Shown here: piece after piece, positions 24,572-36,545 of the stretch | Layout: each line of letters starts with the position of its first letter | How positions within the stretch are numbered: position 1 is the first letter of the stretch | NCBI GenBank assembly: GCA_029531795.1 | Contig: JAPEIS010000001.1 | Location: 1,488,001 to 1,552,000, forward strand | Length of the DNA stretch: 64,000 nt | Direction: 5' to 3' | Source: Sclerotinia nivalis | Lineage: Eukaryota; Ascomycota; Leotiomycetes; Helotiales; Sclerotiniaceae | The notes under the pieces: generated by a model | Database searches by the model: none | What the model was told of the DNA's origin: nothing | Seen by the model: the letters and a program-made list of their open reading frames with translations, nothing else | Position numbers and translations under genes: made by a program

Positions 24572-24774
24572 CTGGGCTAGATAAAATTGGACAAATAAAG
24601 CAAAGACGCCGGCCTCAGCCTCCGATTTGATAAATGAGGGCAAATTAGGAGACTAGCTTGGTGTCAAAGACCAGATAAGCACGTGACTACGGGACCTTGG
24701 GCTCAGTAATCGGATTGATTATAGTAGGATAGTCGGACCCTTAGGAGAGCATCATCATTTATAATCACAGGGAT

Positions 24775-25010
24775 GTGTTGGTAGCCGTCTCCAAAAGGGG
24801 AAGGAATCAATGAAGGCTATGCACGTGACATGAGCATGGAAGAGCCGATGGTCCCTGAGGGTCCATTTCTACCAGTATACAAAGGTCTATATAAGTAGGA
24901 TAATTTTCATAGTTATAGAGCTTCGTGCTCAACTCAGTTATCAATTTACTTGTACAACTTTCTGCATTGATCAAGTAAATGTCTCACCCAGTGATATAAC
25001 CTTAGTCCAC
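24775..25010 (+). mobile_element. Possible solo LTR or retroelement remnant
   Basis: The stretch begins TGTTGGTAGCC and contains an E-box-like GCACGTGAC, a TATA-like CTATATAAG near 24890 and a following CAACTCAGTTATC leader, a layout typical of fungal LTRs. I could not find a clean CA end, target-site duplication or partner LTR in the window, so borders are approximate. It shares a 13-mer with 21659-21671. Low confidence. Confidence 0.25.
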
Positions 25011-25509
25011 AACGCACCAACCCGACTAAACCTGAGGCAAGAGTGCCTTGCAGTCCGGAATCTTTACACTTGGCTGCTGAGAACATGCCCATAGATCATC
25101 AAATTTGATATCTCAGTTAGCTTGATTGCAGTTTCCTTACTATTTGAACAAGGGCTCTCTTGTTTCAGGTAGCAATATGTTATGCCTCTCACAATCTCTC
25201 GTCATGAAAAAGCAGTGACAGGACAGGATAAAGAAACGAAGTGGCTTGTCACTTAAGATTAAGTGTTGGAATCACTCAAAGAAAATCCTTCCCTTTAAAA
25301 AGACCTTCGTGTGCAAAACAATCCCACCTAGGTGGTTCTGACAGCTCCCGACCCCCCATATCAAAAATGTTTCAACAATCGCTTGACAATTTCAATATAC
25401 CATAATGCAGGTATTCCGTTTAACTTACTATACATGGGCCTCAGAAGATGCATCTATGATGATCGATCTCTTACATTTGGTATAGGTTGTTCTGGTGCCT
25501 CATTCGATA
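25011..25509. other. Intergenic, decay zone
   Basis: No supportable gene. Near 25270-25315 the sequence resembles, imperfectly, the words around 21650-21680 (CTTCGTG followed by CAAAA), consistent with diverged repeat copies. Confidence 0.35.
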
Positions 25510-26107
25510 TCATTTACTCACCCCACGAAAATTACCAATTCGACATGATCCCTTCCTAGCTTGCAAAAGCGCACTCCGTCTAGAAGAACCTAGCCACACC
25601 TCTAACATAAAATCCACGACTTCATTATAATTGATATGTAAACGAACAGTGTCAGTGAATTTTACACATTCCGGCTCCTTCTCTTTCATATGACTTCCGT
25701 TTGTCCACTCGAACAAATTGGCTCTGAGTAAACGCTCTACCTTGCCCAACTTGGTCCCTCTTTCAATAGCTTTAATCCAGTTAGCGCGTTTCGCTTGGGA
25801 TACTGAACTGACATTCGCATCCCCGGGGATAAGGTCCCTAATTGGTGTTCCTTGATGAATTATAATTCCATTTGACGGATGGGAGAGTTATAACTCGTGA
25901 CTCCTAAATTTTACCAACGAGCTTTCGTTTGCTTCGTTTGCTAGGCGAGTGACACGCTTCTGCAAATGACTCTAAACCTCTCTTCCACCCTCTCTTCCAC
26001 CCTCTGCTCGCAATTTCTGGCGGTTCGTCAGCAAGAACATTGCGCCTACAATCATGAAGCACTGCTTCACTAGCGATTTGAACTGGTGAATTTCCAACCG
26101 ACAGCAA
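25510..26107 (-). pseudogene. Unrecognised coding-like fragment
   Basis: Two minus-strand frames look protein-like: 26107-25904 (contains SEAVLHDCRRNVLADEPPE and a Lys/Arg-rich SPSKRSKRK tail) and about 25850-25510 (contains IPGDANVSSVSQAKRANWIK, VKFTDTVRLHINYNEVVDF and LGSSRRSALLQARK). The frames are separated by stops around 25860-25900, and I could not find a convincing intron joining them. I do not recognise the family. It may be a degraded gene or transposon-derived; it lies next to two other pseudogenes. A 12-bp direct repeat (tandem CTCTTCCACCCT) at about 25980-26003 encodes the GWKR duplication. Confidence 0.3.
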
Positions 26108-29100
26108 CCGCTGACCCTTTGTGGACCGCGCAATCTAATCTGCTGTATTCAAGAATGCATATATGGGACTTGGACTGCTTTCCGAAGTAGCCGGACCGGT
26201 ATGGATAGCAGATGCATTCCGGTCTGTCCACCAGATTATTTAGTATAAAATGCTGGAAACTACTTTAACCAGAATTATATTCCTTACTGAATACGATAAT
26301 TTTTATCAAAAAATATTTATCAGTTTATAGCAGTTTTGATCACAAAGGTATATATTCAGTATATTTCAAGTCGTTTTCATTATTGTGTTTTGATATTTGC
26401 GTTGCTTTTTGGGGAAGGGCAGATGATAGAGAGTTGAACATTGGCAATGAAGAGAAGGGGAAGAGAGAATTGAAAAATTGGAATGCTTTGAGATATTCGC
26501 AACTCTGTGGAAATGCTCAATTGTGGGAACAAATACTAACCTAATCCCCATCACAGACTCTTCTTCGGCAAAACAAAAGAATGTAAAAGTCGAAACCGAA
26601 GCTCCAGGTATACTTCGGTTTCGATTGTGAAAGGTGTTTTTGACGAGGAAAAATTCTTCTACAACCCCATCCACAAATCTATCATGAAAAGGAAACGATC
26701 AGAAAGATTATACATTTCAAAATAGAAACATAATCGATAGATACTAACTAGATATCTTTGAAAGGACATCCGAGAGGGATTTGCTAGTTTGATTAATTAT
26801 TAGGTACAGTATTGATATTAAGGATCCATTTAGATCATCATAAGAATCCATATATTGATACTTAAAAATAATGTAGATACTAATTATATCTTTATATGTT
26901 CAATGTAATTAACGCAAAAGCCATAAGGAGCTGAATAAACAAGGGTTCAATTGTATCCTTAGAATCTACAACTGTTATTCGAAAACTCGAAAACTCGAAA
27001 ACACGAAGTCTGAAATGATCAATCATGGGCACTATACACATTTGATGAACCACGACAATGGGCAAACGAGTCGATTCGTAACACTATACAGATTACCAAA
27101 ACAACAATCCATTGTTCTCACAATCTCATAGGATGATTGAAAGAACCCCAATTAAAGATGATGAACTATAATCATCTTCATAACAAGAATCTCCATTTTA
27201 GTAATAATTGAAGTAAGACACTTTAATTAACCGGCGCCAATATCGCGCGTACCTGTTGGCCATAAAAAACATTTTGACGGTTGTTCTCCAAGTATTAATG
27301 CAGGACTACTGCACTTCAGACTTGCGCTCCACACATGTCTACCGGTATTGAAAGTGGATGAAAAATAAAAGGACATGACTGCATGCAAATATAACATCAT
27401 AGCTTAATATAGCTTTCCTCGACTGATATCCATGTAAGTCGTAGTAAATATCTTTGATTGCGTGGGAATGTGATTGATGGTGAAAACAAAAATAGGTTGG
27501 CTAAAAAATGCACTGGTACGGTATGTAATCGTTTGAGACCACGATGCTCGCCCTATACAATCCACATAAATGTATCGATCCCGGGCGATAAGCTCGTACG
27601 ACGCGGAGGAAATGACTTCACATGAAAATTTCGGGTATTTCGGCAAGGTCATCATATCATTTTAGCTACTCCGTATCCCGAATTCAACCATGATTTTCAA
27701 ACCCCTGTGTTGGAAGAAGTCGGATTGCAACGTCGTATGGAATTTTCTAAGTACCGGGTTTGAACTTAGGCTGCTGGGGACTGTTACGTGAATTGCCAGA
27801 AGAAGTGCAAGGCGTTGGTTGATGTGTAAAGCAAAACAATATGATACATTGATGATTCAACGAACGAGATCCGTACTGATCTGGATCGTTGGGTGTATCT
27901 GAGTAATGCCTGTGGCTATAAAATGGTACTGCTAGCCCTATAATTGTATAGGTATCAGGAGGCATGTAATTGCTCCGCCACGACCTTTTCATGGCTTTCA
28001 TTTTAGGCATGGTTGATGAAAACACTTGATGGTTCACCGCAAACGAGGAAAATAAGATTGTACTCGTGTATCTCTTAATATTATAGGGAAAAAAAGTAGA
28101 TCAAACTCTGCCCGGCGCTTACGGAACTCGTAGGGGATCTTCGCGGTTTTTCTTCAAGGACTTGGAATGAATGGATCGACGAGAAGTGGAGAATGATATC
28201 TCTTTTCACTATACCCCGATGGGTCAAATGTACAAGTCAGAGCGAGGTGCAGATGTGAAGACGTGCAGAAAAGTTTACCCACCTGATATCGGTTCACGTG
28301 CCATGCATGTTCCCGAAGGGATTGAAATATCTCACACAGAGTTGCATACTAGGCAGGTACTTTCCGACCGCACGAGCATGTCACATCTGTAAATGGCTAG
28401 TATCCTCGGTGGCTTTCTTGGAGCCGACTCGGAGGACCATTAAGGTATTGAGATAACCTGACTATCAATCACAAAATAGTAAGCAAGCAAGCTATCGAAA
28501 TTCTCTCCCGTCGTGACCATATAATATTTCCAGCCTTGGTAGAACAATTGGATCACAGCTATTTGGTATTCTTCAATCGTAACGGTTATACTTATCTTTT
28601 CTTTGGCTTTGGCTTTGACTTTGATACTACATTGATTGTATCTCTGCTGCATTATTTATATATAAGTATACATAAGAAGGTATATGGGATTCATGATAAC
28701 GATCGGTTTTGGATACTTTCCCCGAAAGGTCCAGGGCATAGATAGATTAAATGGAAATCAGAGCGGAGTGGATTTAAGGTGGGATCCACTTCCCACGCAA
28801 GTGCCATTATTGTGATTGACTGTGGGGAATAACGGAATACCCGATCACTTCACTTTTCGCATTTCACACCGCCTCGAATTGCAATTGTGAACATTAACTT
28901 GCATTTTCCGTTCCCGAACCACATTGGCATAAGAATTTGGAAATTTGAGGAGAGAGCAAATAAGAGCAAGGAAATTTCAATTAATCAATATAGTAACATA
29001 GTAACATTTTTTTTTTCCGATTATTTTGAAAATTTATCTAATCTTTTGCGACATCAGCCGTTTAGAAGGACCCTGAGATAAAACTAAAGCCCCCGGCCAT

Positions 29101-31190
29101 GATTGTCAGAGCCCCCCGTCTGTCTCAAGATAGCGGCTATTTCTCACCCATACATATCAGATGGCAGGTTTGTCAGGTATATTTTTGTCATTTTACAGGG
29201 CTTACATTTATGGTACCAACATGAGATGATGAGATGGATGATGAGATAAATCTGAATGTTGTTAATGTGGTCATCAATCAATCATGAGACGGGTGGCTTT
29301 TTTCAAACTGTTTCTCCTTATCCGTCTACTTGATGAGTGCGGCGTATTTGGAAGTTTAGACAGTTCTACCTGTCAGTTTGTAACACAGAACCGTTGGCTA
29401 GACCTCGATATTAGCCACATCTATTAATATCCAGGTACGAGTTATTATCGATCATCAAATGGTGCACTCTGTTTTACCTGTGGCTTATGATATTTCATGG
29501 TATGTGTAATGTTACATGTGGATACCTAGGTAGGATACAATCAAAGTATTTGAAATTATATGTACCATTCTCCATAGTCCCAAGCAATGAAGTCATATAT
29601 ACCCATATATTGAGTCCTCAATTGGTTTTGCTCCTTTTCCACGAAATTATCGAAAATGGTCCGATCTCCGCTCATGATACTCTTCGTTCTTCTCTGCTCC
29701 CATGTATGATCGATGTCACTAAAATGTTGAAGAAATGACTACGAATGACTGTCAGCCAGTAAAGCCCATGAGAGATTTGACCTCCCTGAAAGATTTGTGG
29801 TGTAGTACCTTGCAGGAACCAAGGGTTCAAGATATGCTCTGTGCATGATTTATATTCCTTGCCCGATTCCTAATCATCCTGGTAATGTATGAATGTATGG
29901 ACCCACATACGATTTTGCCGACAACTCCGCTATAAAAAAAGAGACGAGAGACAAGTTTGAATGTGATTATCCTTATCCTTGCTTGGATTGTAGCCTTGTA
30001 CCCCTGTCCACAACCTATTAACTGCACCTTTAAGCGCCGACACCTTCTGTAAAGGATCCAGTAAAGAATCCAATCATCAGTCCAATCATCAGCCCTCCCA
30101 TAAACTCTTTCCAGTATCCATCACTTTTTACATCCAATGATAGCCTTATCAACTTTATCACCAATAATACTATTTTTCTCTTGCCGTGCGATATTTGTGT
30201 GTAGCCAGAATGAGATCTATTGGATCTCTACTCGACTCCAGCTATCCTAAATTGGGGAGTATCTTCAAAAAAAAAGATGGAAATTTGCCCAAAAGGATCC
30301 GTCACATCCATCCGTGTGCACATGAAAGGCCCCGTTTTGCGCATTTCAATCCCGTTCTGCATGGCAGTGGCTGCAGATCCAAGATGTAGATATCATGACA
30401 ACCAAAGACAGAAAAGCGCAGTGCGTAGGTAGATTTTTTATCGTTACCTCGCCCCCCGCTCATGACACCCATTCACTCTTCTGCCCTGTTGATTCTTAAA
30501 CCTCTTAACCCGCAGATCTGGAAACGCTTTTCAGAGTCTTTCAACGACCTGCCTTAAAACAATAAGACGTCTCATAACTCCGAAGATCTCACAGATTCGA
30601 TACCAGTTTTTTGTATTACCTCAAACCTCAACTTCATCAGATATCACGGATCAGACGACGTCCGAATCTTTCAAATGTCTTGATACAACGATTACCGGGT
30701 CCTCCTTACAATAACGGCTGTCATCTCATCTTTCTACCGCATAATATTCCCCCGCCGCTCGGATGCCCGCTGTCAGAAAAGATCAGATAGTCATCTCAAG
30801 GGCTTTTCCCTTCAAACAGAATCTTAGACATTCTGTCATCATCTTAACCAGGAGTACCCAGCCTGATACAAGCTACGAGGAAGAACATTTCCTCCAGCCC
30901 AGTGATCACGTTCCTGGTGCGTGGGGATATAGGTAGAGATACGCCTTGCTACCAACGACTTTTCACAACAGCGCTGTGCACTCTTTATCGTCGATAGCAT
31001 TCTTTTTCGGTCGACGCAATTTACTTTCGTTATTCACAATTCCGCTGGCTCGGGAACTTTTTATTTATTAAGATTTTTTAAACGATACAACGAACTGTAC
31101 CAACGATACCCTTTTCTTATTTCTTCTACCTTACGACTCGATATCCAGGACTTCCACATTATATCAGTCCTTTCTTCATTCAAAGATATA
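26108..31190. other. 5-kb gene desert
   Basis: No ORF with recognisable content on either strand. AT-rich, with short tandem motifs (GAAAACTCG-type repeats near 26981-27003; ATGATGAGATGGATGATGAG near 29222-29246). The last 700 bases, C/T-rich and with less AT, probably form a long promoter or leader of the DUF7727 gene. A non-coding RNA cannot be excluded. Confidence 0.45.
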
Positions 31191-31680
31191 ATGGGAAGAC
31201 TTATTAAGAATCATTGGGCACGTCTAATAGTCCTCACTGCCGCCATCTGTTAGTATTCACTAGTATGGATTCCATCTATACATAAAGCTAATGAGAAATA
31301 CTCTAGATCAAGTCGCAGCCGCAATCGAAGGATTCTTCTGGCCCAAGGTCTTCTGGGATTTCCTCACCAAAAACCTCGACGGAGCAGTTAAACCCATTCC
31401 AATACTACAAATAATAAACTTGCTCTTCGGTTTATTTATGCTAGCTTGGGAGTGGCCACTCGGATTTTTAGTCGGCACTGCCTTTCACCGCAGCATCGAG
31501 GCTCGACTCGTTGTTCTTCCTTTAACGGCCTTGGCTGCCGCGTTACTATACCAAGCGACCAATCCCGCCATTTACTATACAATTGCGCTGGTGGTATATT
31601 TCTGGGCGTACAGCGAAGGAGAAGTAATAGTCGGCGTATGGAAACTTCCACCTCGACGATCTACAACGGGGAAAGTATAG
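31191..31680 (+). CDS. Small four-helix membrane protein, DUF7727-like
   Basis: Exon 1 is 31191-31248, with an intron 31249-31306 (GTTAGT...GCTAAT...CTCTAG) and exon 2 31307-31680, giving 143 residues. The start GRLIKNHWARLIVLTAAIYQ and the block EGFFWPKVFWDFLTKNLDGA match a conserved fungal family of unknown function, which I know as DUF7727. Hydrophobic segments lie at about 9-25, 50-70, 83-100 and 105-123, with AYSEGEVIVGVW before a basic tail. It is likely an ER or plasma-membrane protein. The CDS stands alone: more than 3 kb of gene-free DNA lies on each side. Confidence 0.8.
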
Positions 31681-32750
31681 CAGAGAAGATGAACGAAACG
31701 AAACGACTTGAAGGACGGAAAAGGGAAGGAAGGGAAATGGCAAGGGGGATATATTAGGCATCGGTATTGGCATGGACATAGATGAATGACTATGACTTCT
31801 CAGTCAACCAATTGCACAGAAAGGGTTGCATATCAGGGCTGGAGTTTCTAGAGACTTTTGTTTATGCATCAGCGGCCGGCGTTTAATCATAGGTGTGGGT
31901 AATGTGAGATGGAAGGGATGAATATCAATGGAGATGTGGATGAGATGAAGATGGAGATGGGAATGTGGGGCATGATTGGAATTGACTACATTTGATAGTC
32001 ATTTTTGAACTAAAAGATATCATCTCGTCTATCCTTAGCTATTCAACATCTGGCAATAAGTTGATATTGGGTAGAAATGAAGAAGGGTATTCCAAGAGAC
32101 AAATTCATACAGACAAATTTTCGCATCTCATATGCTCGATATGATATACATGATATGCGCATCAACTGTTTAATATCAATCGATCCCTCAATACTTCTCC
32201 AAATTTTTCATTTCCTATGTCTTTTTGCTGGTTAAGTTATTATCATTGTTACGGTTACAATTGTGAAGATATATATATACATAAGTATATACATAAAATC
32301 CAATATAAACAATCAATCAATCAAACCAATTTGCTCAGCACGAAGTATCTAGCTCGATATTCATCATAGATAGGAATGGTAGCCTCTGTATGATGTTTAT
32401 GTAGAATGGAATTGGAATAGGAATTGCTTGCTTGCTTCAAAGCTGCTCGTTTACATGTTTATATTTTTTTACATACCTAGTAGGTAAATCAAATTGATTT
32501 AAATCCAATGCCTTCGATTTCATGGCTCGGTGCTGCTTAGGGAGTTTGGGGATTGCTGAGTTGGTGGAGGGTTGGGGGTTGACGGGTGTTGGGTGTGTTG
32601 GCGGTTGGTGGTTTCATGTTATATATATATCTTTACTCCGAAGCTATCTAGATATATATATATACAGTATCTGGGTATATCCATGCCTACCCGGTAGCTG
32701 GTAGCTAGAATATAAAGTCTGGAGTATACTGTAAATAAATCTGTGAGAAA

Positions 32751-32875
32751 ACAGAGGACAGAGGACAGAGGACAGAGGACAGAGGACAGAGGACAGAGGA
32801 CAGAGGACAGAGGACAGAGGACAGAGGACAGAGGACAGAGGACAGAGGACAGAGGACAGAGGACAGAGGACAGAG
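32751..32875 (+). repeat. 7-bp minisatellite (ACAGAGG)n
   Basis: About 18 nearly perfect head-to-tail copies of ACAGAGG over 125 bp, followed by three copies of ACTTGG. Perfect copies imply recent slippage, so length is likely polymorphic between strains. Confidence 0.97.
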
Positions 32876-33337
32876 CATGGACTTGGACTTGGACTTGGAT
32901 AGATATTAGATAGATAAGTTTTGTATTCATGATGGTGTGGTCTAACTTCCTGGGTTTCCTAACTACTGGCTTGAATTCGAGTTGGATGATGGATTGACGT
33001 CTTTTATTAATACGTCATTCGTTCGTTATTCGTTATTCGTTATTCGATAGGAGTCCTCATTCTCATTCTCGTTCTCGTCTTCGATATGAGTTCTAGAGAT
33101 TCGATATGAGTTCTAAAGATACACTATGAAAGTCCAGGTCCATGAATATAAGATCCAAAGATACATTAAGAATGATAAATTGAGCATTCACTTAATCTTA
33201 TTAAGATCTTACGATATCTATCTAATACTCTACTAGGTACTTGTACTCTCAATAACATCCATTCATCTCAGTACAACTACTATTTTTAACTAACTTCCGT
33301 TCTGCTCTATATATATATTTAGTATTTTGATATATTA

Positions 33338-33379
33338 TATCTTCTATCTTCTATCTTCTATCTTCTATCTTCTATCTTC
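33338..33379 (+). repeat. 7-bp microsatellite (TATCTTC)n
   Basis: Six exact copies of TATCTTC in tandem within AT-rich DNA. Confidence 0.95.
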
Positions 33380-35089
33380 TATTTTATCTCTTAGGAATTT
33401 TGTTCTATTTCATTATTTCTGATTCTGATTCTAATTTCATTTCTCAGTCCATTCTACTTCCCATTCTACTTCCCATCCCTATCCCATTCCCCTCCTCCTA
33501 CTTCGTTATATTCCCAAACACATACTTACTAAATAAATCAAGCTACTCTCCTCTCCAACCCTGATTCTCAGCCTGTAGGATATTTCTCGAATCTCGAGAT
33601 ACTATTAGATGCCGATTATTGATTTTTGAGATTCTGAGATTTTGTAGATGACTTTTTGAAGAGGACTTTTTGATATATAGAGTAGGGAGAGTATACGAAT
33701 AGAGTATATATAGAAAATATAAATTATTGATATAGATATAATAATTATAATTAAATTTATATATATAGAAGAGAGAGAGAGTAATCTTCAGTTTGATAGA
33801 ATTTCATCTGTATATTATACTCGTATTATATTTGAGTACTGCGAGTATTTATCTATCCACTCATCTATTACTCGAGTATAAAACTTTCAATACAAGAATC
33901 TGATGACTCTAAATAAGACCCTATGTCGGGATCACGATCATATGATCATGGAGAGAACCGTAGTTAAATCATATGATCGTATTAGATCATGTAATTATAA
34001 GGGGCTGTACGAGCTCCTTCAATATGTATTTAAGGAGCTAGTTCTTTCAATATAGAATAGGAATAATCAAGAATAAGTTTTATCAAATAGACTAAAGTAC
34101 TTTACACTTTGAACCTTACCATTTGATACCAGCAACCTATCTAGTATCTAAAATCAAAATATAAAAACTCTATACAAATCCTACACTACCGAATATCAAG
34201 ATCGAAAAACAACAATCTACCAAACACCATAATCATCAAACCATCCATCTATAAATACAGGTAATCCATACCACCCAATACCAACATTACATTGCAAACA
34301 CTATATATATATAAATAACTACTTAGTTCCTTTTTTAACATCTATCTGCACTGCGCCCCGCGGCACTGTATTGTATTGGATTGCACTGCGCTGTATACAC
34401 TACAACCCCAAACTTAAACTATTAATAGAAAACACCTAGGAGAATATAAAAGTTTCAAAACCAATTGTAAATCATAAATCATAAACCATAAACTACATCA
34501 TTCTCATCGAGCTGGTCGCTCTATAAATATATGTAGGTACATGGATATATACATACGTACGTACCTAGGTATATATATATATGTATGCATGTTTCATCAC
34601 GCCCCAATCGCCAATCTTCGATTCCCACACTTGAAAGGGATGGAATGGGGATGAATGAATGATTGGTGTAGGTATAGGTGTCTAGTCAGTAGGTGGGTAT
34701 TTCATTTCGTGAGATTTATAAAAATAGTATCGTGATGGATATATAGAAAGCAAATACACAATCCATTTTATACCATCAATTGCAAGGCGGAAACAGAAAT
34801 AATGCATATATGGATGGATTTTACTTCTTTTAATTGAGCATCTATAGCTACTAGATATTGATCTAGTGCCTTAACCCGCTACCAAGTAGCCGATACAACA
34901 TCTCGTCAAATTTGATTCATGACGCTTCGTATTTATCTTCCCATCCTTTCTTGCAAAGGTATCAATTCATATCTCCAGCAAAAATCGTGCCATGTTATGT
35001 CATGTCATGTCATGCAAATAATATCATTTCTTCATATCCCATCCCATACCGTCCGTGCCCAACCATTCGCCAACTCCAATGTGAATACT

Positions 35090-35652
35090 CTAGTGAGCAG
35101 CCATGGAACCCATGCTATCGTTCTTGGGACCGGTCTTTTCCATTGCCTGTGAAGGATCATGTTAGCATTTGTATTGATGATATATGTGTGGAGAGAGAAA
35201 AGAAACTGGGAAATAAACATACAGGACCATGTTGCGCATCGCCCTTTTCGAGAATAACCTTGATAACCTCGTCATCGACCTTAGTTCCAAACTCATTCTC
35301 TAATTGAGATACTGAAGCTTCATCGAGATTTCCTTGAGCTCCATGCCTAGAAGGATGTAATGTTAGTTTGATGATCAATAGAAGAAACCGAGTGGATTTG
35401 ATGATTTTCAGTGTGGAAAAGAGTGCTGGTGTAATAGCTGAGAAATACAGCAGAGTGCGGGGTAATGATGAGAGAAAGAACTTACTTATGTGTGACGAAG
35501 ACCTTGAAAAGTCCAACAACTTGTGCAAGAGGAGTGCTCTTATCTCCCTTCCACTTCTTAAGATCTTCATCCGATTCTACGAAGACAATGAAGTCCTCAT
35601 CGGTCTTGGTACCCTTGTAATGAATTTTGGTTTGGCTTCCTGATACCTTCAT
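35090..35652 (-). CDS. RTC3: RTC3-like small SBDS-domain protein
   Basis: Exons 35652-35486, 35346-35223 and 35146-35090 give 115 residues, matching the single-domain SBDS-like proteins (yeast Rtc3 is of similar size). Motifs: QTKIHYKGTKTDEDFIVFVE, LKKWKGDKSTPLAQVVGLFK, EASVSQLENEFGTK, VIKVILEKGDAQHG. It has only the N-terminal SBDS fold and lacks the two further domains of the ribosome-maturation factor Sdo1. Yeast Rtc3 is a stress-responsive protein linked to RNA metabolism and telomere capping. Introns are 139 and 76 nt. A perfect CRE palindrome lies 240 bp upstream. Confidence 0.9.
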
Positions 35653-36545
35653 GATTGCGGTGGTGTTATTGACTGATTCTTGGTTGAGAGAAAGTAAATG
35701 ATATGTAACTGAAGTAATTATTGATCGTTTGATACTGGTAAGTGAGTTTGTTTGTTTGGATGTTTAGTTGTATGAAGAGAGAAAGATTATAGAAAGAGGA
35801 ACGTTGGCTGGTTTTGTAGCTCAATCGAAATAGAGTAAATTGTTGGCAGCTGCAGCTTCGTACCTGGCGAGATTTGAACCCCTCATTATTATGACGTCAT
35901 ATTCCAGGTTTCACTTTGACCACACATCTCACACGACTCATTTTTGGGTTCTCGAAGTGGGTTTACTTGGGTTTACTGGGTATCATAATTTCATTTCTGT
36001 TCCTTACTTTTGCTTGGAATCTTATGGATGATGGATGGGTTAAAGAGAATTAATGCGTGTCATACAGTAGTCGGCGCCATCCGTTTGATAATGTTGGAAT
36101 GGGATCAATATATTCAGCCCCACAATGAATAATGAATGATGGAGGGTGCTACGTCACTGCCAAATTAATAATTTTATTGTAGAAGTTAACTTGCGAAATA
36201 TTTACTAGGTAATAGGAAAGCAATTAATTTGGTTATTGCCGCGTCAAGAATTATCCCGCGGGTAATTGAATTCTCATGTTCTCTTGTGATAGAACAAATA
36301 TAACAGATATTTCTAGACGCTTCTCTTCAAGCCCCTTCAATTACCTAGTACCCAGTGTTCATCCTTACTCGCAGATTTGAGCCATTCCTGGTCTAATCGT
36401 CACTCATAGAAACGCAGAGTATACGAAGTAGGAAAACCTCATGCCATTCAAGGGAAATCTCAAATCTTTTTAGGATATATCAGTCGCGGAGATATTCACG
36501 CTTCCACTGTCCATATAAGTCAGAATTAATTCATTCAACAGGAAA
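35653..36545. other. Intergenic upstream of RTC3
   Basis: Promoter of RTC3 (with the CRE) plus the 3' region of the next minus-strand gene. No coding signal. Confidence 0.5.
35892..35899. promoter_or_regulatory. CRE/ATF palindrome TGACGTCA upstream of RTC3
   Basis: A perfect 8-bp CRE located 240 bp before the RTC3 start. Atf1/AtfA-type stress bZIP factors bind this site in fungi. Binding here is inference. Confidence 0.5.

Larger units (their letters stand above)
31681..35089. other. AT-rich, repeat-bearing gene desert
   Basis: 3.4 kb without a supportable gene; it includes the two satellites listed separately. Many low-complexity AT tracts and ATATAT runs occur (for example 34560-34590, with TACGTACGTACC), as does a CATGT repeat near 34990-35015. 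Open frames across the satellite are artefacts of the 7-bp repeat. Confidence 0.5.

Noticed and set aside
32619..32930. ORF across the minisatellite (repeated SVLCPLS units)
   Set aside because: The translation is only the 7-bp repeat read through in three frames; not a gene.
35825..35925. tRNA-like T-arm (GATTTGAACCCC) on the minus strand
   Set aside because: The T-stem pairs poorly and no acceptor, D or anticodon arms can be folded around it.
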